Made by a program: the position numbers and the translations under genes. A stretch of 64,000 bases of DNA from Chitinibacter tainanensis DSM 15459. GTDB taxonomy: Bacteria > Pseudomonadota > Gammaproteobacteria > Burkholderiales > Chitinibacteraceae. Shown piece by piece: positions 50,120 to 59,746 of this stretch. Positions within the stretch are counted from its first letter, which is position 1, and every line of letters starts with the position of its first letter. The notes under the pieces were generated by a model. That model worked only from the letters and a program-made list of their open reading frames with translations, ran no database searches and was not told the origin of the DNA. The DNA lies in assembly GCF_000429785.1 (NCBI RefSeq), contig NZ_AUCN01000018.1:1-64000 (forward strand), in the 5' to 3' direction.

Positions 50120-52261
50120 CTAGCGGGCTTGCTGGCTCATGTTTGGCATGGCGGTGAGGTTTAGCAGCGGTAATTGTTCTTGCTGCCAAGCAAAGAGTGC
50201 CTCGGCGGCCATCGGCTTGGCGATGAAATAACCCTGCACCTCATCACAGCCCATGACTGACAGGGCTTGCCAGCAGCTCAAGGTTTCAACCCCCTCGGCC
50301 ACCACGGTTAAGCCCAAAATATGACCAAGCTCGATCATTGAGCGCACGATCGAGATGCTCTCAAAAGTATGACTCATTGACATCACAAAACTCTGGTCGA
50401 TCTTGAGCTCATTAATTGGCATTTTGGCCAGATATGCAAACGAAGAATAACCGGTACCGAAATCATCCATTGAAATCTTTACCCCCAGCTGGCGCAGGCG
50501 CAGTAGATTTTGCAGCAGCTGATCGGCATGGCGCATAACCCCGGTTTCGGTGATCTCTAGGCACAGATTAACCGGCGCAGGGCAATAGCGAATTTGTGTC
50601 TCGATGAAATCGATAAATAGCGGGTCTTCCACATCCGCCACCCCCACATTTACCGATATACACCAATCTAGGCCTTGCGCCTGCCAGGCTACTTGTTGCG
50701 CCAGCGCAGCTTTAATCACCCATTCAGTAATCAGCCGCAGCTTGCCCGATTGCTCGGCAAAGGCAATAAACGCACCGGGAGGAATCCAGCCGCGTTGTGG
50801 ATGTTGCCAGCGAACCAGCGCCTCTACCGAGTGTACTTGTGTGCTTTGCATATTCAGCTTGGGTTGAAAGTGCAGTACAAGCTGATTGTTATCGATGGCT
50901 TCGCGCAAATCACCCATCAGCCGGAACTGGTTTTGCCGATCCACTTCACGGCTGGGGTCATAACACACGCACAGTTGGCAATGCTCTTTGGCGCTAAACA
51001 GCGCAATTTCGGCCTGACGTAGCAAGGCTTCGGCATCGGTCGCATGCAATGGATGACAGCTTAGGCCAAAACGCATGGCAAGATTGAGGCGATGTTCATC
51101 GATGGCGATCGCTGCAGAAATGCTCTGCTCGATATACACAATCATTTCATTCAGCTGAATGCTATTGGTGAAAGGGATTTGCAGTAGAAAATCATTCCCA
51201 GACACCCGGCCAATATGGCGCACAACATTAGGCTGCATTTGCTGCAGCCGATCAGCCACCGTGCGCAGCACATTGTCACCCTCGGCAAAGCCAAAGCAAT
51301 CGTTCACATAATGAAAATCGGCAAGATTCAGTAGTACTACCGCAAAACTACCTTTGCCATGGCGGATATCGGCGTCGATTTCTTCAACAAAGCGGGTGCG
51401 ATTGGCCAGCCCGGTAATGCGATCAACAAACGCCAGCTGCTTGAGTAAGTGCTCCCGCGCGTGGATGGCGTCGCCCATCGCATTAAAGGCAGTCGCCAGA
51501 TTACCCAGCTCATCGTACGAATGGACCGGCATCCGGATATCGAACTCGCCAAGGGTGAAACGCTGCACCGCATGGCTAAAATGCCGCAACGGGGCGGTTA
51601 GCCTTGAGGCCAGCAACCAGCTTAAAGCACTGCCGATCATCAGCAAGGCCAAGCCAAGCCCAATGGTTTTTGCGCCTACCCACCACAGCTGGGATTGCAC
51701 CTGCTGCTGCTCCATGTCGGCCCCCAGCAGATAGGGAGTGCCATCGGCAGCCGTTCGAAACAAAAGAATGGAGCGAAAATCACCATAGGCATCATGCAAT
51801 ACCCCACGATAATTTTCTCGACTCAGCAGCGTATTGCGCACCCGACCATCATGATCGGCGTACGGCTGCATAAAGTGACCAAATTTCCCGGCTGCCAGCT
51901 CGATTTCAGGGGCCGAATCCGCCAGATAGACTACCCGGCCATTAATCAGCGCCAAAAGGTAGACATAACGTAAGCCGCTTTGCTGGGCAAATTGGGCCAT
52001 TTGCCGGGCATGGCCGACATAATCGCCTAATAGTACGGGAGGCTTGGCCAAAGCCTGATCGATATAAGCCGGTGGCAGGATATAAGGAATGGCCGCGGCC
52101 GCAGTTTGCAAACGGCCATCTAGCTCGGCAAATAATGCTTCGCTTAGCTGTTTGTAAATACTGAAGGTAAGAACGACGCTAATCAGCAGATTAAGCGATA
52201 GCAGCACCAATAAAACCTTGGCACGGGCACTGCGTAAACGTTCGAGCGTGAATGCAGCCAT
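50120..52261 (-). CDS. Membrane HAMP-GGDEF-EAL protein, predicted c-di-GMP phosphodiesterase
   Basis: A 713-residue protein. A membrane helix at about 15-35 and a periplasmic sensor segment of about 150 residues are followed by a second helix near 195-215, then HAMP (ending [14 protein letters not shown]), a GGDEF domain and an EAL domain. The GGDEF site reads SGNDF, so cyclase activity is unlikely. The EAL domain is intact: Glu480 in [30 protein letters not shown] and AEGVET. It should hydrolyse cyclic di-GMP in response to a periplasmic signal. It lies 43 bases before rph. Confidence 0.93.
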   Translation of the reverse strand: MAAFTLERLRSARAKVLLVLLSLNLLISVVLTFSIYKQLSEALFAELDGRLQTAAAAIPYILPPAYIDQALAKPPVLLGDYVGHARQMAQFAQQSGLRYVYLLALINGRVVYLADSAPEIELAAGKFGHFMQPYADHDGRVRNTLLSRENYRGVLHDAYGDFRSILLFRTAADGTPYLLGADMEQQQVQSQLWWVGAKTIGLGLALLMIGSALSWLLASRLTAPLRHFSHAVQRFTLGEFDIRMPVHSYDELGNLATAFNAMGDAIHAREHLLKQLAFVDRITGLANRTRFVEEIDADIRHGKGSFAVVLLNLADFHYVNDCFGFAEGDNVLRTVADRLQQMQPNVVRHIGRVSGNDFLLQIPFTNSIQLNEMIVYIEQSISAAIAIDEHRLNLAMRFGLSCHPLHATDAEALLRQAEIALFSAKEHCQLCVCYDPSREVDRQNQFRLMGDLREAIDNNQLVLHFQPKLNMQSTQVHSVEALVRWQHPQRGWIPPGAFIAFAEQSGKLRLITEWVIKAALAQQVAWQAQGLDWCISVNVGVADVEDPLFIDFIETQIRYCPAPVNLCLEITETGVMRHADQLLQNLLRLRQLGVKISMDDFGTGYSSFAYLAKMPINELKIDQSFVMSMSHTFESISIVRSMIELGHILGLTVVAEGVETLSCWQALSVMGCDEVQGYFIAKPMAAEALFAWQQEQLPLLNLTAMPNMSQQAR

Positions 52262-52325
52262 GCGGGCAACAGGGGCTAGAAATTGAAAACTGCTTTGTTC
52301 TAGCCCAATCTGCTGCGCTGCGCAA

Positions 52326-54146
52326 TTACTTAATTACAAAGGTATTGCGATTTATTTCCTCAGCTTGACCCACCTCTGATTTCAATCTAAAGCCCCAAGT
52401 ATCACAACGGGCTTTTTGCGGCAGCAAGGTCAATTGCAGCAATTCATCCCGCCGAAAAGCATGAATCTGCACCGGGGTGTTGGCGGTAAAGGCCTGCTGC
52501 AAACCATCAAATTGCGCCGCATTCACCCGTAGGTGATCAACGGCCACAATCACATCCCCAGCCGCCAAGCCTGCCGTGGCGGCGGCTTCGCCGCGCAAAA
52601 CGTGGGTGAGTTTGACCCCAGCTGGATCGGCGCTGTAGCGCACGCCCCAGCTCAGTTTTTCGATGAGGCCATCCTGCCAGCCGCCCTTATCCTGCGCATT
52701 AAGCGCCGGACGGCATTGGCTGTCGATCCCCAGATAAGCAAGGCTTTCGGCTAATGGCAAGGGCTGCGTAGAGCGCAGGGCACGCTCGAAAAATGCGCTT
52801 AAATCAAGCCCGCTGGCCTCGCAAGCCAGCGCTTCCCACTGTGCTTCGCCAACGCCGACACCAGCGTGCTCAAAGTCGCGGCCAAAGCGAGCCCACAAGA
52901 GTTGCATCACATCATCCAGCGAGCGCTGATTGTGGGTGTGCTGGCGAATATGCATATCTAGACAGAACGCCACCAGCGCGCCTTTGGTGTAATAGCTCAC
53001 CAGCTCATTGGGCGCATTTTCATCTTGCCGATAATACTTCACCCATGTATCTAGGCTGGAGTCTTCCAACGTCTGGCGTTGCGCCCCATACCCCCGCTCA
53101 ACCTGTGTTGACGTTTGTGCCAGCAATTGCAAATACTGTGGCCAGTCGATCAGCCCGGTGCGAAGTAGCGTTAAATCGTCGTAGTAGGAGGTGATGCCCT
53201 CGAAGGCCCATAGTAAGCGCGTATAGTTTTCCTGCTGCAAATCATACGGGGCAAATGCCGCGGGCTTAATGCGTTTGACATTCCAACTATGAAAATATTC
53301 ATGGCTGCACAAGCCCAAAAACTGCCGATAACCGGTGCTTTGTTCGGTCTCGCCCATTGTGGGCAAATCGCCGCGCGAGCAAATCAAGGCGGTAGAATTT
53401 CGGTGCTCTAAGCCACCGTAGCCATCCCCAACGGCCACCGTCATAAAGGTGTAGTCGTTAAACGGTGCGGGCTCACCGAAAAGACGAATCTGATACTCGC
53501 AGATGGCTTGCAGGTCTTTCGCCAAACGCTCTAGATCGGCCTGATGGCGGCCGCTGATCACCAAGCGATGTGGCACCCCGCAAGCGCTGAACCGCACCTC
53601 ACTAAATGGGGCAATCTCGACCGGGCAATCAATCAGTTCGTCATAGTTGGCCGCCTGATAGCAGCCAAAACCTTGTTCATCCACGGTGATGGCGGCTAAG
53701 CCAGTGGCCACCTGCCAATCGTCCGCAGGCCAGCTGGCAGCGGCGAGGCTTAGCTGATGCGCTTGCTGCTCTGCACCGAGCACTTGCAAGCAAACACTGG
53801 TGCCGTTAAAAAACGCCCGCGTCTGATCCAGATATGCACCACGTACCGATAAATCAAAGGCATACACTTCGTAATTAATCTGAATGGCCCCAGAAAATGG
53901 CGCCACTTGCCAGCTCGATTTGTTCAGCTTTTGCACGGTCAGTGGCACCAACTGCCCATTGGGCAGCATACCCTGAGCCTGAATCTGCACCACATTGCGG
54001 GCGAATTCACGGATGAGATAACTGCCAGGAATCCAAACGGGGAGTTGCAGCTGCTGGCCAGCGGGGTCTGGCTGTGTAATCTCGAGTCGAACGGCAAACA
54101 CATGCGCGCCGATGTCTTGCGGGCGCACTTGATAATGAATAGTCAT
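52326..54146 (-). CDS. M61 glycyl-aminopeptidase family protein with PDZ domain
   Basis: A 606-residue metallopeptidase. The zinc motif HEYFH lies near residue 281 in SHEYFHSWNVKRIKP, followed by a downstream Glu in WAFEGITSYYDDL. The N-terminal beta domain has PVWIPGSYLIREFARNV, typical of M61. A PDZ domain (about 495-575; GVKLTHVLRGEAAATAGLAAGD) closes the protein. No signal peptide is visible, so it is probably cytoplasmic. The physiological substrate is unknown. Confidence 0.93.
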   Translation of the reverse strand: MTIHYQVRPQDIGAHVFAVRLEITQPDPAGQQLQLPVWIPGSYLIREFARNVVQIQAQGMLPNGQLVPLTVQKLNKSSWQVAPFSGAIQINYEVYAFDLSVRGAYLDQTRAFFNGTSVCLQVLGAEQQAHQLSLAAASWPADDWQVATGLAAITVDEQGFGCYQAANYDELIDCPVEIAPFSEVRFSACGVPHRLVISGRHQADLERLAKDLQAICEYQIRLFGEPAPFNDYTFMTVAVGDGYGGLEHRNSTALICSRGDLPTMGETEQSTGYRQFLGLCSHEYFHSWNVKRIKPAAFAPYDLQQENYTRLLWAFEGITSYYDDLTLLRTGLIDWPQYLQLLAQTSTQVERGYGAQRQTLEDSSLDTWVKYYRQDENAPNELVSYYTKGALVAFCLDMHIRQHTHNQRSLDDVMQLLWARFGRDFEHAGVGVGEAQWEALACEASGLDLSAFFERALRSTQPLPLAESLAYLGIDSQCRPALNAQDKGGWQDGLIEKLSWGVRYSADPAGVKLTHVLRGEAAATAGLAAGDVIVAVDHLRVNAAQFDGLQQAFTANTPVQIHAFRRDELLQLTLLPQKARCDTWGFRLKSEVGQAEEINRNTFVIK

Positions 54147-54161
54147 GCAAATTCCTGAAAA

Positions 54162-55418
54162 CTAGCGTTTGGCGAGGCCAACTTGATTGCGGCCTGCGGC
54201 TTTGGCTTCATACAATGCCTGATCGGCGGCATCGATGAGATTTTGTGCACTCATACCATCAACCAGCTGGGCTACGCCGGCGCTGAGCGAGGCCACAAAC
54301 TGTGCATCATGGCCGCACTGGAGCAGAGCGTTAAAGCGCTCGCGCAATTCATCCGTGCGCTGGGCGGCTTTGATTAGCGTGTGATCGCGCCAAATGACAG
54401 CAAATTCTTCGCCGCCATAACGGCCAACCAGCTCAGCATTGGGGCTAAATTCTTTCAGCAAGCGCGACAAACTCTTGATCACCAGGTCACCCACCGAGTG
54501 GCCATACTGATCGTTAATGCGCTTGAAATGATCAATATCGATCATGGAATAAGAGAGCTGGCGCGATTCTTTACTGGCCCGCGCGACTTCCCGCCCTAAC
54601 GCGTCAATCAGATTGGTGTGATTCAGTAAACCGGTAAGGCTATCTCGGGTCATCCAGCGGCGCAGAGTGCGGTAACGCTCAACCGTGATGCTGACGGCGG
54701 CGATGAGCTCGTCGGGCTCCATATTCTTGACGAGAAAATCATCACCCCCCATGCTGCGCGCCATCAATTGGCGGCCCCGGTGGGTTTCGGTCGAAAGAAA
54801 CACAATTGGAATCGAATCAAACTGCGGGTGCTGACGAATCACCTTGGCAATTTCATCGCCATGGCACTGCGGCATATAGACATCGAGTAGCAAAATATCC
54901 GGCTGATCGGCTTCCAGCCGCTTCAAAATCTGCAAGGGATCGGCCAGATGCTTCACCACCATCCCCGCGCCATGTAGCACCGATTGCGCCCACTTGGCCA
55001 CCATTTCCGAATCATCAACCAGCAAAATACGGTAGGGCGGTGGGTTGCGCTGCTCATCATGATGATCCAGCCGATCAATCAGCGCCTGAATATTGAGTGG
55101 ATACTCAAAAAAATCAGTGACCCCCGCGCGCAGAAACTCCAGCTGTTTGACGATATCCAGCGCAAACGAGGCGAGGAAAATCGGCCCCTCAAACAAGCGG
55201 CGGATTAAGGGCAGGCACTGCAGGGCGCTAAAATCGTTTAGCCCATGCTCATCCAGCACCACGGCGAAGGGTTGCGCACTGTGCATCGCAGCCAGCAGGG
55301 CGCTATTGCGATCAAACACCCGGTAATCAAAGCCGAAAAATGCCAGCTGGGCGCCAATTTTGGCCAGCGTGTCTTGATTCGGCGCCACAAAATAAATCAG
55401 GCGAGGGGTGGCAGACAT
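54162..55418 (-). CDS. PleD-like response regulator diguanylate cyclase
   Basis: A 418-residue protein with two receiver-like domains and a GGDEF domain. The first (about 5-120) has an Asp at the end of strand 3 (VVLDEHG) but lacks the acidic pair and has Ala and Tyr where Thr and Lys belong, so it is a pseudo-receiver. The second (about 130-250) is complete: LLVDDSE, LLLDVYMP, FLSTET, FLVKN. The GGDEF site RYGGEEF is intact, but the I-site position reads PNAE, not RxxD, so product inhibition may be lost. The gene starts 15 bases after hslR. Confidence 0.93.
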   Translation of the reverse strand: MSATPRLIYFVAPNQDTLAKIGAQLAFFGFDYRVFDRNSALLAAMHSAQPFAVVLDEHGLNDFSALQCLPLIRRLFEGPIFLASFALDIVKQLEFLRAGVTDFFEYPLNIQALIDRLDHHDEQRNPPPYRILLVDDSEMVAKWAQSVLHGAGMVVKHLADPLQILKRLEADQPDILLLDVYMPQCHGDEIAKVIRQHPQFDSIPIVFLSTETHRGRQLMARSMGGDDFLVKNMEPDELIAAVSITVERYRTLRRWMTRDSLTGLLNHTNLIDALGREVARASKESRQLSYSMIDIDHFKRINDQYGHSVGDLVIKSLSRLLKEFSPNAELVGRYGGEEFAVIWRDHTLIKAAQRTDELRERFNALLQCGHDAQFVASLSAGVAQLVDGMSAQNLIDAADQALYEAKAAGRNQVGLAKR

Positions 55419-55433
55419 GAACAGGTCTCGGTC

Positions 55434-55853
55434 TTATTCTTGTTGGTAAAGTTGATTGAGTTCGCGGCGCATTTTTTTAGTGGGCCGACCTTTGATATGG
55501 GCGTGATCAAACTGCGGTTGCATCGCGCGCATAAATTGCTCACGTTCACGCTGCGCAATACTCTCCGCGGTTTCTGCATACAAAGTGCGGGCCAGCTCGG
55601 CTGCGCGACGCTGTTCGCTCAGCGCCAGCACTTGCACCACAAAGCGCCCATGCTCGGTGCGTATTTCGAGGGTTTCCGCTGCTTTCAGGCTACGCGATGG
55701 TTTTGCCCGTTCGCCATTCACGTTAACATGCCCGGCAGCAATCGCTTGCACCGCCAAATAGCGGGTTTTAAAAAAACGTGCGGCCCACAGCCATTTGTCC
55801 AGACGGACTTTATCCTGCGTCAATTTCGGCTTTCTCCCAAATCGATGCTTCAA
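55434..55853 (-). CDS. hslR: Heat-shock protein 15, S4-domain RNA-binding protein
   Basis: A 139-residue ribosome-rescue factor that binds free 50S subunits carrying nascent chains. The S4 domain near the N-terminus reads VRLDKWLWAARFFKTRYLAV, then AIAAGHVNVNGERAKPSRSL. A Lys/Arg-rich C-terminal tail includes GRPTKKMRRELNQLYQQ, as in E. coli HslR. It heads the tight minus-strand run to rph and is divergent from smr, with 26 bases between the starts. Confidence 0.93.
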   Translation of the reverse strand: MKHRFGRKPKLTQDKVRLDKWLWAARFFKTRYLAVQAIAAGHVNVNGERAKPSRSLKAAETLEIRTEHGRFVVQVLALSEQRRAAELARTLYAETAESIAQREREQFMRAMQPQFDHAHIKGRPTKKMRRELNQLYQQE

Positions 55854-55879
55854 TTATATCGTTCAGTTGGCCACTAGCC

Positions 55880-56485
55880 ATGGATAAAAAAACAATCGAG
55901 CAATTAAAACAACTGCGCAAAAATCTGCGCAGTGCCAAAGCCACCCCCATTAGCCCGCCCAAACCAAGCGAGGCCGAATTATTTGCCCGCGCTATGCAGG
56001 GGGTGCAACCATTAGCGCAGCAGTATATTCAGCATGCGCCGCGGCATCCTAGCCCCTGGCCACGGCAACAAGCGGCTGGGCTTACTGAAGTCATCGCTGA
56101 CATGAGTGATTTCTGGCCTTGGGATGAGCTAGAGCCGGGCGAAAGCCTGCATTTTGTTCGCCCCGGCTTGCGCGTAGAAACGATCCGAAAACTGCGGCGT
56201 GGCGATTGGCCGGTGGAGAGTGAATTGGATCTGCATGGTGAAAACATTGATAGCGCTCGCCCCAAGGTCGCGCAGTTTCTGAGCCAGAGCGTGGCTCGGC
56301 GTTTGAAATGTGTGCGCATTATTCATGGCAAAGGTCTGAGCTCTCCTGCCGGCCAACCCATTTTGAAACTGAAGCTCAAAAACTGGCTCGCGCAGCGCGA
56401 TGAAGTGCTGGCCTACACTCAAGCCAGCCCCCAGCTAGGCAGCGCCGGAGCGGTGCTTATTTTGCTGCGCAGCGCCAAAAAATAA
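55880..56485 (+). CDS. Smr-domain protein
   Basis: A protein of 201 residues from the ATG at 55880 (MDKKTIEQLKQ); the upstream in-frame residues overlap hslR antisense and are not supported. The Smr domain (about 120-200) shows ELDLHGENIDSARPKVAQFL and VRIIHGKGLSSPAG. Smr domains nick DNA or cleave RNA; stand-alone E. coli SmrA/SmrB act as endonucleases, SmrB at collided ribosomes. Which one this resembles is not settled here. Confidence 0.9.
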   Translation: MDKKTIEQLKQLRKNLRSAKATPISPPKPSEAELFARAMQGVQPLAQQYIQHAPRHPSPWPRQQAAGLTEVIADMSDFWPWDELEPGESLHFVRPGLRVETIRKLRRGDWPVESELDLHGENIDSARPKVAQFLSQSVARRLKCVRIIHGKGLSSPAGQPILKLKLKNWLAQRDEVLAYTQASPQLGSAGAVLILLRSAKK

Positions 56486-56495
56486 GGTGAAGTAC

Positions 56496-56852
56496 ATGCA
56501 AGCATTGTGGTGGTATTGGCAACATCCGCGCACGAAACAGAGCCTATTTGCACTGTGGACACTGGCCATTTGGGTAGGATCATTAGGGCCGGCCGCGCCG
56601 CAAGTGGTGGATCAGGGGGACAAAATCCAGCACTTCATAGGGTATGCCACGCTAGCCATTCTGGCATATAGGCTCTGGCCATATACCCTTAGGGTGTGGC
56701 TATTTGCGGCAACGATGGGGGTTTTGGTCGAGATCACACAATCGTTCACCCCCAATCGCAGTTTTGATCCGCACGATATGCTTGCCAACGCGCTTGGTGC
56801 CGCGCTGGGCTTGCTGTTCATCCGCTGCTACTCGCGCTGGCGTCAAAGTTGA
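56496..56852 (+). CDS. VanZ-family membrane protein
   Basis: A protein of 118 residues from the ATG at 56496; a GTG at 56487 is possible, but AAGGTGAAG sits at SD distance from the ATG. Four hydrophobic helices are predicted. DKIQHFIGYATLAILAYRLW and LVEITQSFTPNRSFDPHDML are the two VanZ signatures, with the acidic residues kept. Biochemical role is unknown outside glycopeptide resistance clusters. It begins 10 bases after smr. Confidence 0.88.
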   Translation: MQALWWYWQHPRTKQSLFALWTLAIWVGSLGPAAPQVVDQGDKIQHFIGYATLAILAYRLWPYTLRVWLFAATMGVLVEITQSFTPNRSFDPHDMLANALGAALGLLFIRCYSRWRQS

Positions 56853-56887
56853 CTAGGCTGGGGTAAACCAATCAGGAGGAATACCCC

Positions 56888-57046
56888 ATGTCTATGCCCC
56901 GCAGCAGTGTCATTAGCGCTATCAGCGCCCAGCTAGAACAGCTTAGCCCCGCCGAATTAGAAGCACTGTATAACCGGTTATACCCGCAAACGCCCATCGT
57001 GCAAGTGGGCCCCGCCTTATTCGAACATCAAGATATGGATGATTGA
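56888..57046 (+). CDS. Small unknown protein, 52 residues
   Basis: A short frame with a perfect AGGAGG seven bases before its ATG, 35 bases after vanZ. It begins MSMPRSSVISAISAQLEQLS, then PAELEALYNRLYPQTP, and ends FEHQDMDD. The middle part should form an amphipathic helix; there is no signal peptide, membrane segment or Cys. The strong ribosome site and coding-like composition argue for a real gene. I do not recognise a family. Confidence 0.62.
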   Translation: MSMPRSSVISAISAQLEQLSPAELEALYNRLYPQTPIVQVGPALFEHQDMDD

Positions 57047-57400
57047 TTTAACGCAAAAAACCCCGGCATCGACCGCTAATCTGCGCTGTAAATATTAACC
57101 GGCCAAAATGCCAAAAATGAATATCCGCTCGTGCGCGAAAGGCATAGAATATTTTCATGCATTCGGAATACCAAAACCCGAATGTCAGTCAGTAATCGAG
57201 TATGTAGCAAGCAAATCATTACAACACCGGCTAGAAACTGATCCAGATCAATTTTTTCCGCTGGCGTGGTGATTAGCATAATTGGATGTAATTTTTTTGT
57301 ATCGGCCGATGCCTGAACGACGTTTGCCGAACAGCGGTAGAACAGCCAAAAGCGGTTTTGGCACAGGATGTCCAGCCGACATCGCCACAAGGAGATACTC
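57047..57400 (+). promoter_or_regulatory. pflB upstream region with FNR-type promoter
   Basis: This 354-base gene-free stretch is AT-rich toward its end. CTGATCCAGATCAA at 57238-57251 matches the FNR consensus TTGAT-N4-ATCAA in nine of ten positions. TAGCAT at 57274-57279 could be the -10, putting the transcript start near 57286 and the FNR site centre at -41.5, the class II position. AAGGAG precedes the pflB ATG. I see no other gene. Confidence 0.65.
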
Positions 57401-59746
57401 ATGAACGCCCCAATCGATAAAGCTCTGGATCAATCACAACTGGACGCCTGGCGCGGTTTTACCGCCGGCGAGTGGCAACAGCAAGTTGCTGTACGTGATT
57501 TCATTCAGGCTAACTACACCCCATACGAAGGGGATGATCAATTCTTGGCGGGGCCGACTGAACGTACGACCCAATTGTGGAATGAGCTGTCAGCTTTGCT
57601 GAAAGAAGAGCGCAAACGCGGCGTGCTGGAAGTATCCGCCCAGTTTGGCTCAACCATCACCGCCCACGATGCCGGTTATATCAATAAAGACCTGGAAACC
57701 ATCGTTGGTCTGCAAACCGACGCGCCACTACGCCGCGCGATTATGCCTAATGGCGGTTTACGCATGGTGCAAAACGGCCTGAAAGCGTATCACTTCGAAA
57801 TGAACCCGCAAATCGAAGAGATTTACACCAACTACCGCAAAGACCATAACAACGCTGTATTTGATGCCTACACTCCCGAAATCATGGCCTGCCGTAGCTC
57901 AGGTGTGATTACCGGTTTGCCAGATTCATATGGTCGCGGCCGGATTATCGGTGACTATCGCCGCGTGGCGCTGTATGGCGTAGATTTTCTGATTGCCGAC
58001 AAAAAACGCGAAAAAGCTGAGCTCGATGACGTTGCATTCAGCGAAAACGTGATTCGCCTGCGGGAAGAATTGGCCGAGCAAATCAAAGCGCTGAATGAAT
58101 TGAAAGTCATGGCCAAAAAATATGGCTTTGATCTGAGCCGCCCAGCCGCCACTGCGCAAGAAGCGGTGCAATGGCTGTACTTTGGTTACCTTGCTGCAGT
58201 AAAAGAGCAAAACGGTGCGGCAATGTCGATCGGCCGGATTTCGACTTTCCTCGATATCTACTTCGAACGCGATATCAAAGAAGGGCGCATTACCGAATCG
58301 CAAGCTCAGGAATACATCGACCATCTGGTAATGAAGCTGCGGATCGTACGTTTCCTGCGCACCCCAGAATACGATGATCTCTTCTCCGGCGACCCAACTT
58401 GGGTGACTGAATCGATCGGCGGCATGAGCGAAGATGGCCGTACTTTGGTCACCAAATCAAGCTTCCGTGTGCTCAACACCCTCTATAACCTCGGCCCAGC
58501 GCCAGAGCCTAATCTGACCGTACTGTGGTCAACGTCATTCCCACAAGGCTTTAAAGAATTCTGCGCGAAAGTATCGATCGATACTTCGGCGATTCAGTAC
58601 GAAAACGATGATTTGATGCGGCCAAAATGGGGTGATGACTACGCCATCGCCTGCTGCGTATCCGCGATGCGCGTGGGTAAACAAATGCAGTTCTTTGGCG
58701 CTCGGGTCAATCTGGCCAAAGCCATGCTGTACGCGATCAACGGCGGTGTAGACGAGAAAACCGGCAAGCTGGTAGCCAAAGGTTTTGAGCCAATTAAAGG
58801 CGACGTGCTCAATTACGACGAGCTGATGGCCAAATACGACAAGATGCTCGATTGGCTGGCCAAAACCTACGTCACTGCACTCAATTGCATTCACTATATG
58901 CACGACAAATACGCTTACGAGCGGATCGAAATGGCGCTGCACGACCGCGATATCCTGCGCACAATGGCTTGTGGGATTGCCGGCCTGTCAGTGGCGGCCG
59001 ATTCGCTGTCAGCCGTGAAACACGCCAAAGTGCATATCAAACGTAACGAATCCGGTCTGGCGGTTGATTATGTGATCGAAGGCGAATACCCAGCCTACGG
59101 TAACAACGACGATCGCGCTGATGATATTGCGGTGTGGCTGTCGACCACGTTCATGGACAAAATCAAAGCCCAGCCGGTGTTCTACCGTGACTCGATGCCA
59201 ACGCAATCGGTACTGACCATCACTTCAAACGTGGTCTACGGCAAGAAAACCGGTAACACGCCAGATGGCCGTCGTGCTGGCGCGCCTTTCTCACCAGGTG
59301 CAAACCCGATGAATGGCCGCGATAAAAACGGCTTTGTGGCTGCGGGCTTCTCCGTGTCGAAAATCCCGTACGAATCAGCACTGGATGGGGTGTCTTGGAC
59401 AGCGTCTATGACGCCAGATGCGCTGGGTCACAATGCCAGCGATCGCGTCAAAACCCTGGCTGCGTCGATCGATGGTCTGTTTGGCCCGCACGGCGATGAG
59501 TGCCCAACTTGCCAAAGCGCGGAACGCGTAGACCAAGCACTGGCCGAGCTGGAAGAAGGCCCGGATCAGTTGTTCCACCTGAATATGAACGTGCTGAATA
59601 AAGACACGCTCCTGGATGCGATGGAACACCCAGAGAACTATCCGCAGCTGACTATCCGCGTTTCAGGCTATGCCGTGAACTTTGTCAAACTGACCCGCGA
59701 ACAGCAGCTGGACGTGATTAACCGGACCTTCCACGCGAAGTGCTAA
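57401..59746 (+). CDS. pflB: Pyruvate formate-lyase (formate C-acetyltransferase)
   Basis: A 781-residue glycyl-radical enzyme converting pyruvate and CoA to acetyl-CoA and formate without oxygen. The two active-site cysteines are Cys418-Cys419 in [14 protein letters not shown], the same numbers as in E. coli. The radical glycine is Gly756 in RVSGYAVNF. An insertion of about 20 residues relative to E. coli, holding CPTC at 701-704, lies just before the glycyl-radical segment. The start at 57401 fits the family N-terminus ([20 protein letters not shown]). It is first in the pflB-grcA-pflA locus. Confidence 0.97.
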   Translation: MNAPIDKALDQSQLDAWRGFTAGEWQQQVAVRDFIQANYTPYEGDDQFLAGPTERTTQLWNELSALLKEERKRGVLEVSAQFGSTITAHDAGYINKDLETIVGLQTDAPLRRAIMPNGGLRMVQNGLKAYHFEMNPQIEEIYTNYRKDHNNAVFDAYTPEIMACRSSGVITGLPDSYGRGRIIGDYRRVALYGVDFLIADKKREKAELDDVAFSENVIRLREELAEQIKALNELKVMAKKYGFDLSRPAATAQEAVQWLYFGYLAAVKEQNGAAMSIGRISTFLDIYFERDIKEGRITESQAQEYIDHLVMKLRIVRFLRTPEYDDLFSGDPTWVTESIGGMSEDGRTLVTKSSFRVLNTLYNLGPAPEPNLTVLWSTSFPQGFKEFCAKVSIDTSAIQYENDDLMRPKWGDDYAIACCVSAMRVGKQMQFFGARVNLAKAMLYAINGGVDEKTGKLVAKGFEPIKGDVLNYDELMAKYDKMLDWLAKTYVTALNCIHYMHDKYAYERIEMALHDRDILRTMACGIAGLSVAADSLSAVKHAKVHIKRNESGLAVDYVIEGEYPAYGNNDDRADDIAVWLSTTFMDKIKAQPVFYRDSMPTQSVLTITSNVVYGKKTGNTPDGRRAGAPFSPGANPMNGRDKNGFVAAGFSVSKIPYESALDGVSWTASMTPDALGHNASDRVKTLAASIDGLFGPHGDECPTCQSAERVDQALAELEEGPDQLFHLNMNVLNKDTLLDAMEHPENYPQLTIRVSGYAVNFVKLTREQQLDVINRTFHAKC

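Noticed and set aside
57076-57402. A 108-codon minus-strand frame in the pflB leader
   Set aside because: It covers the FNR box and promoter, has no ribosome site at its start, and the product has no family features.
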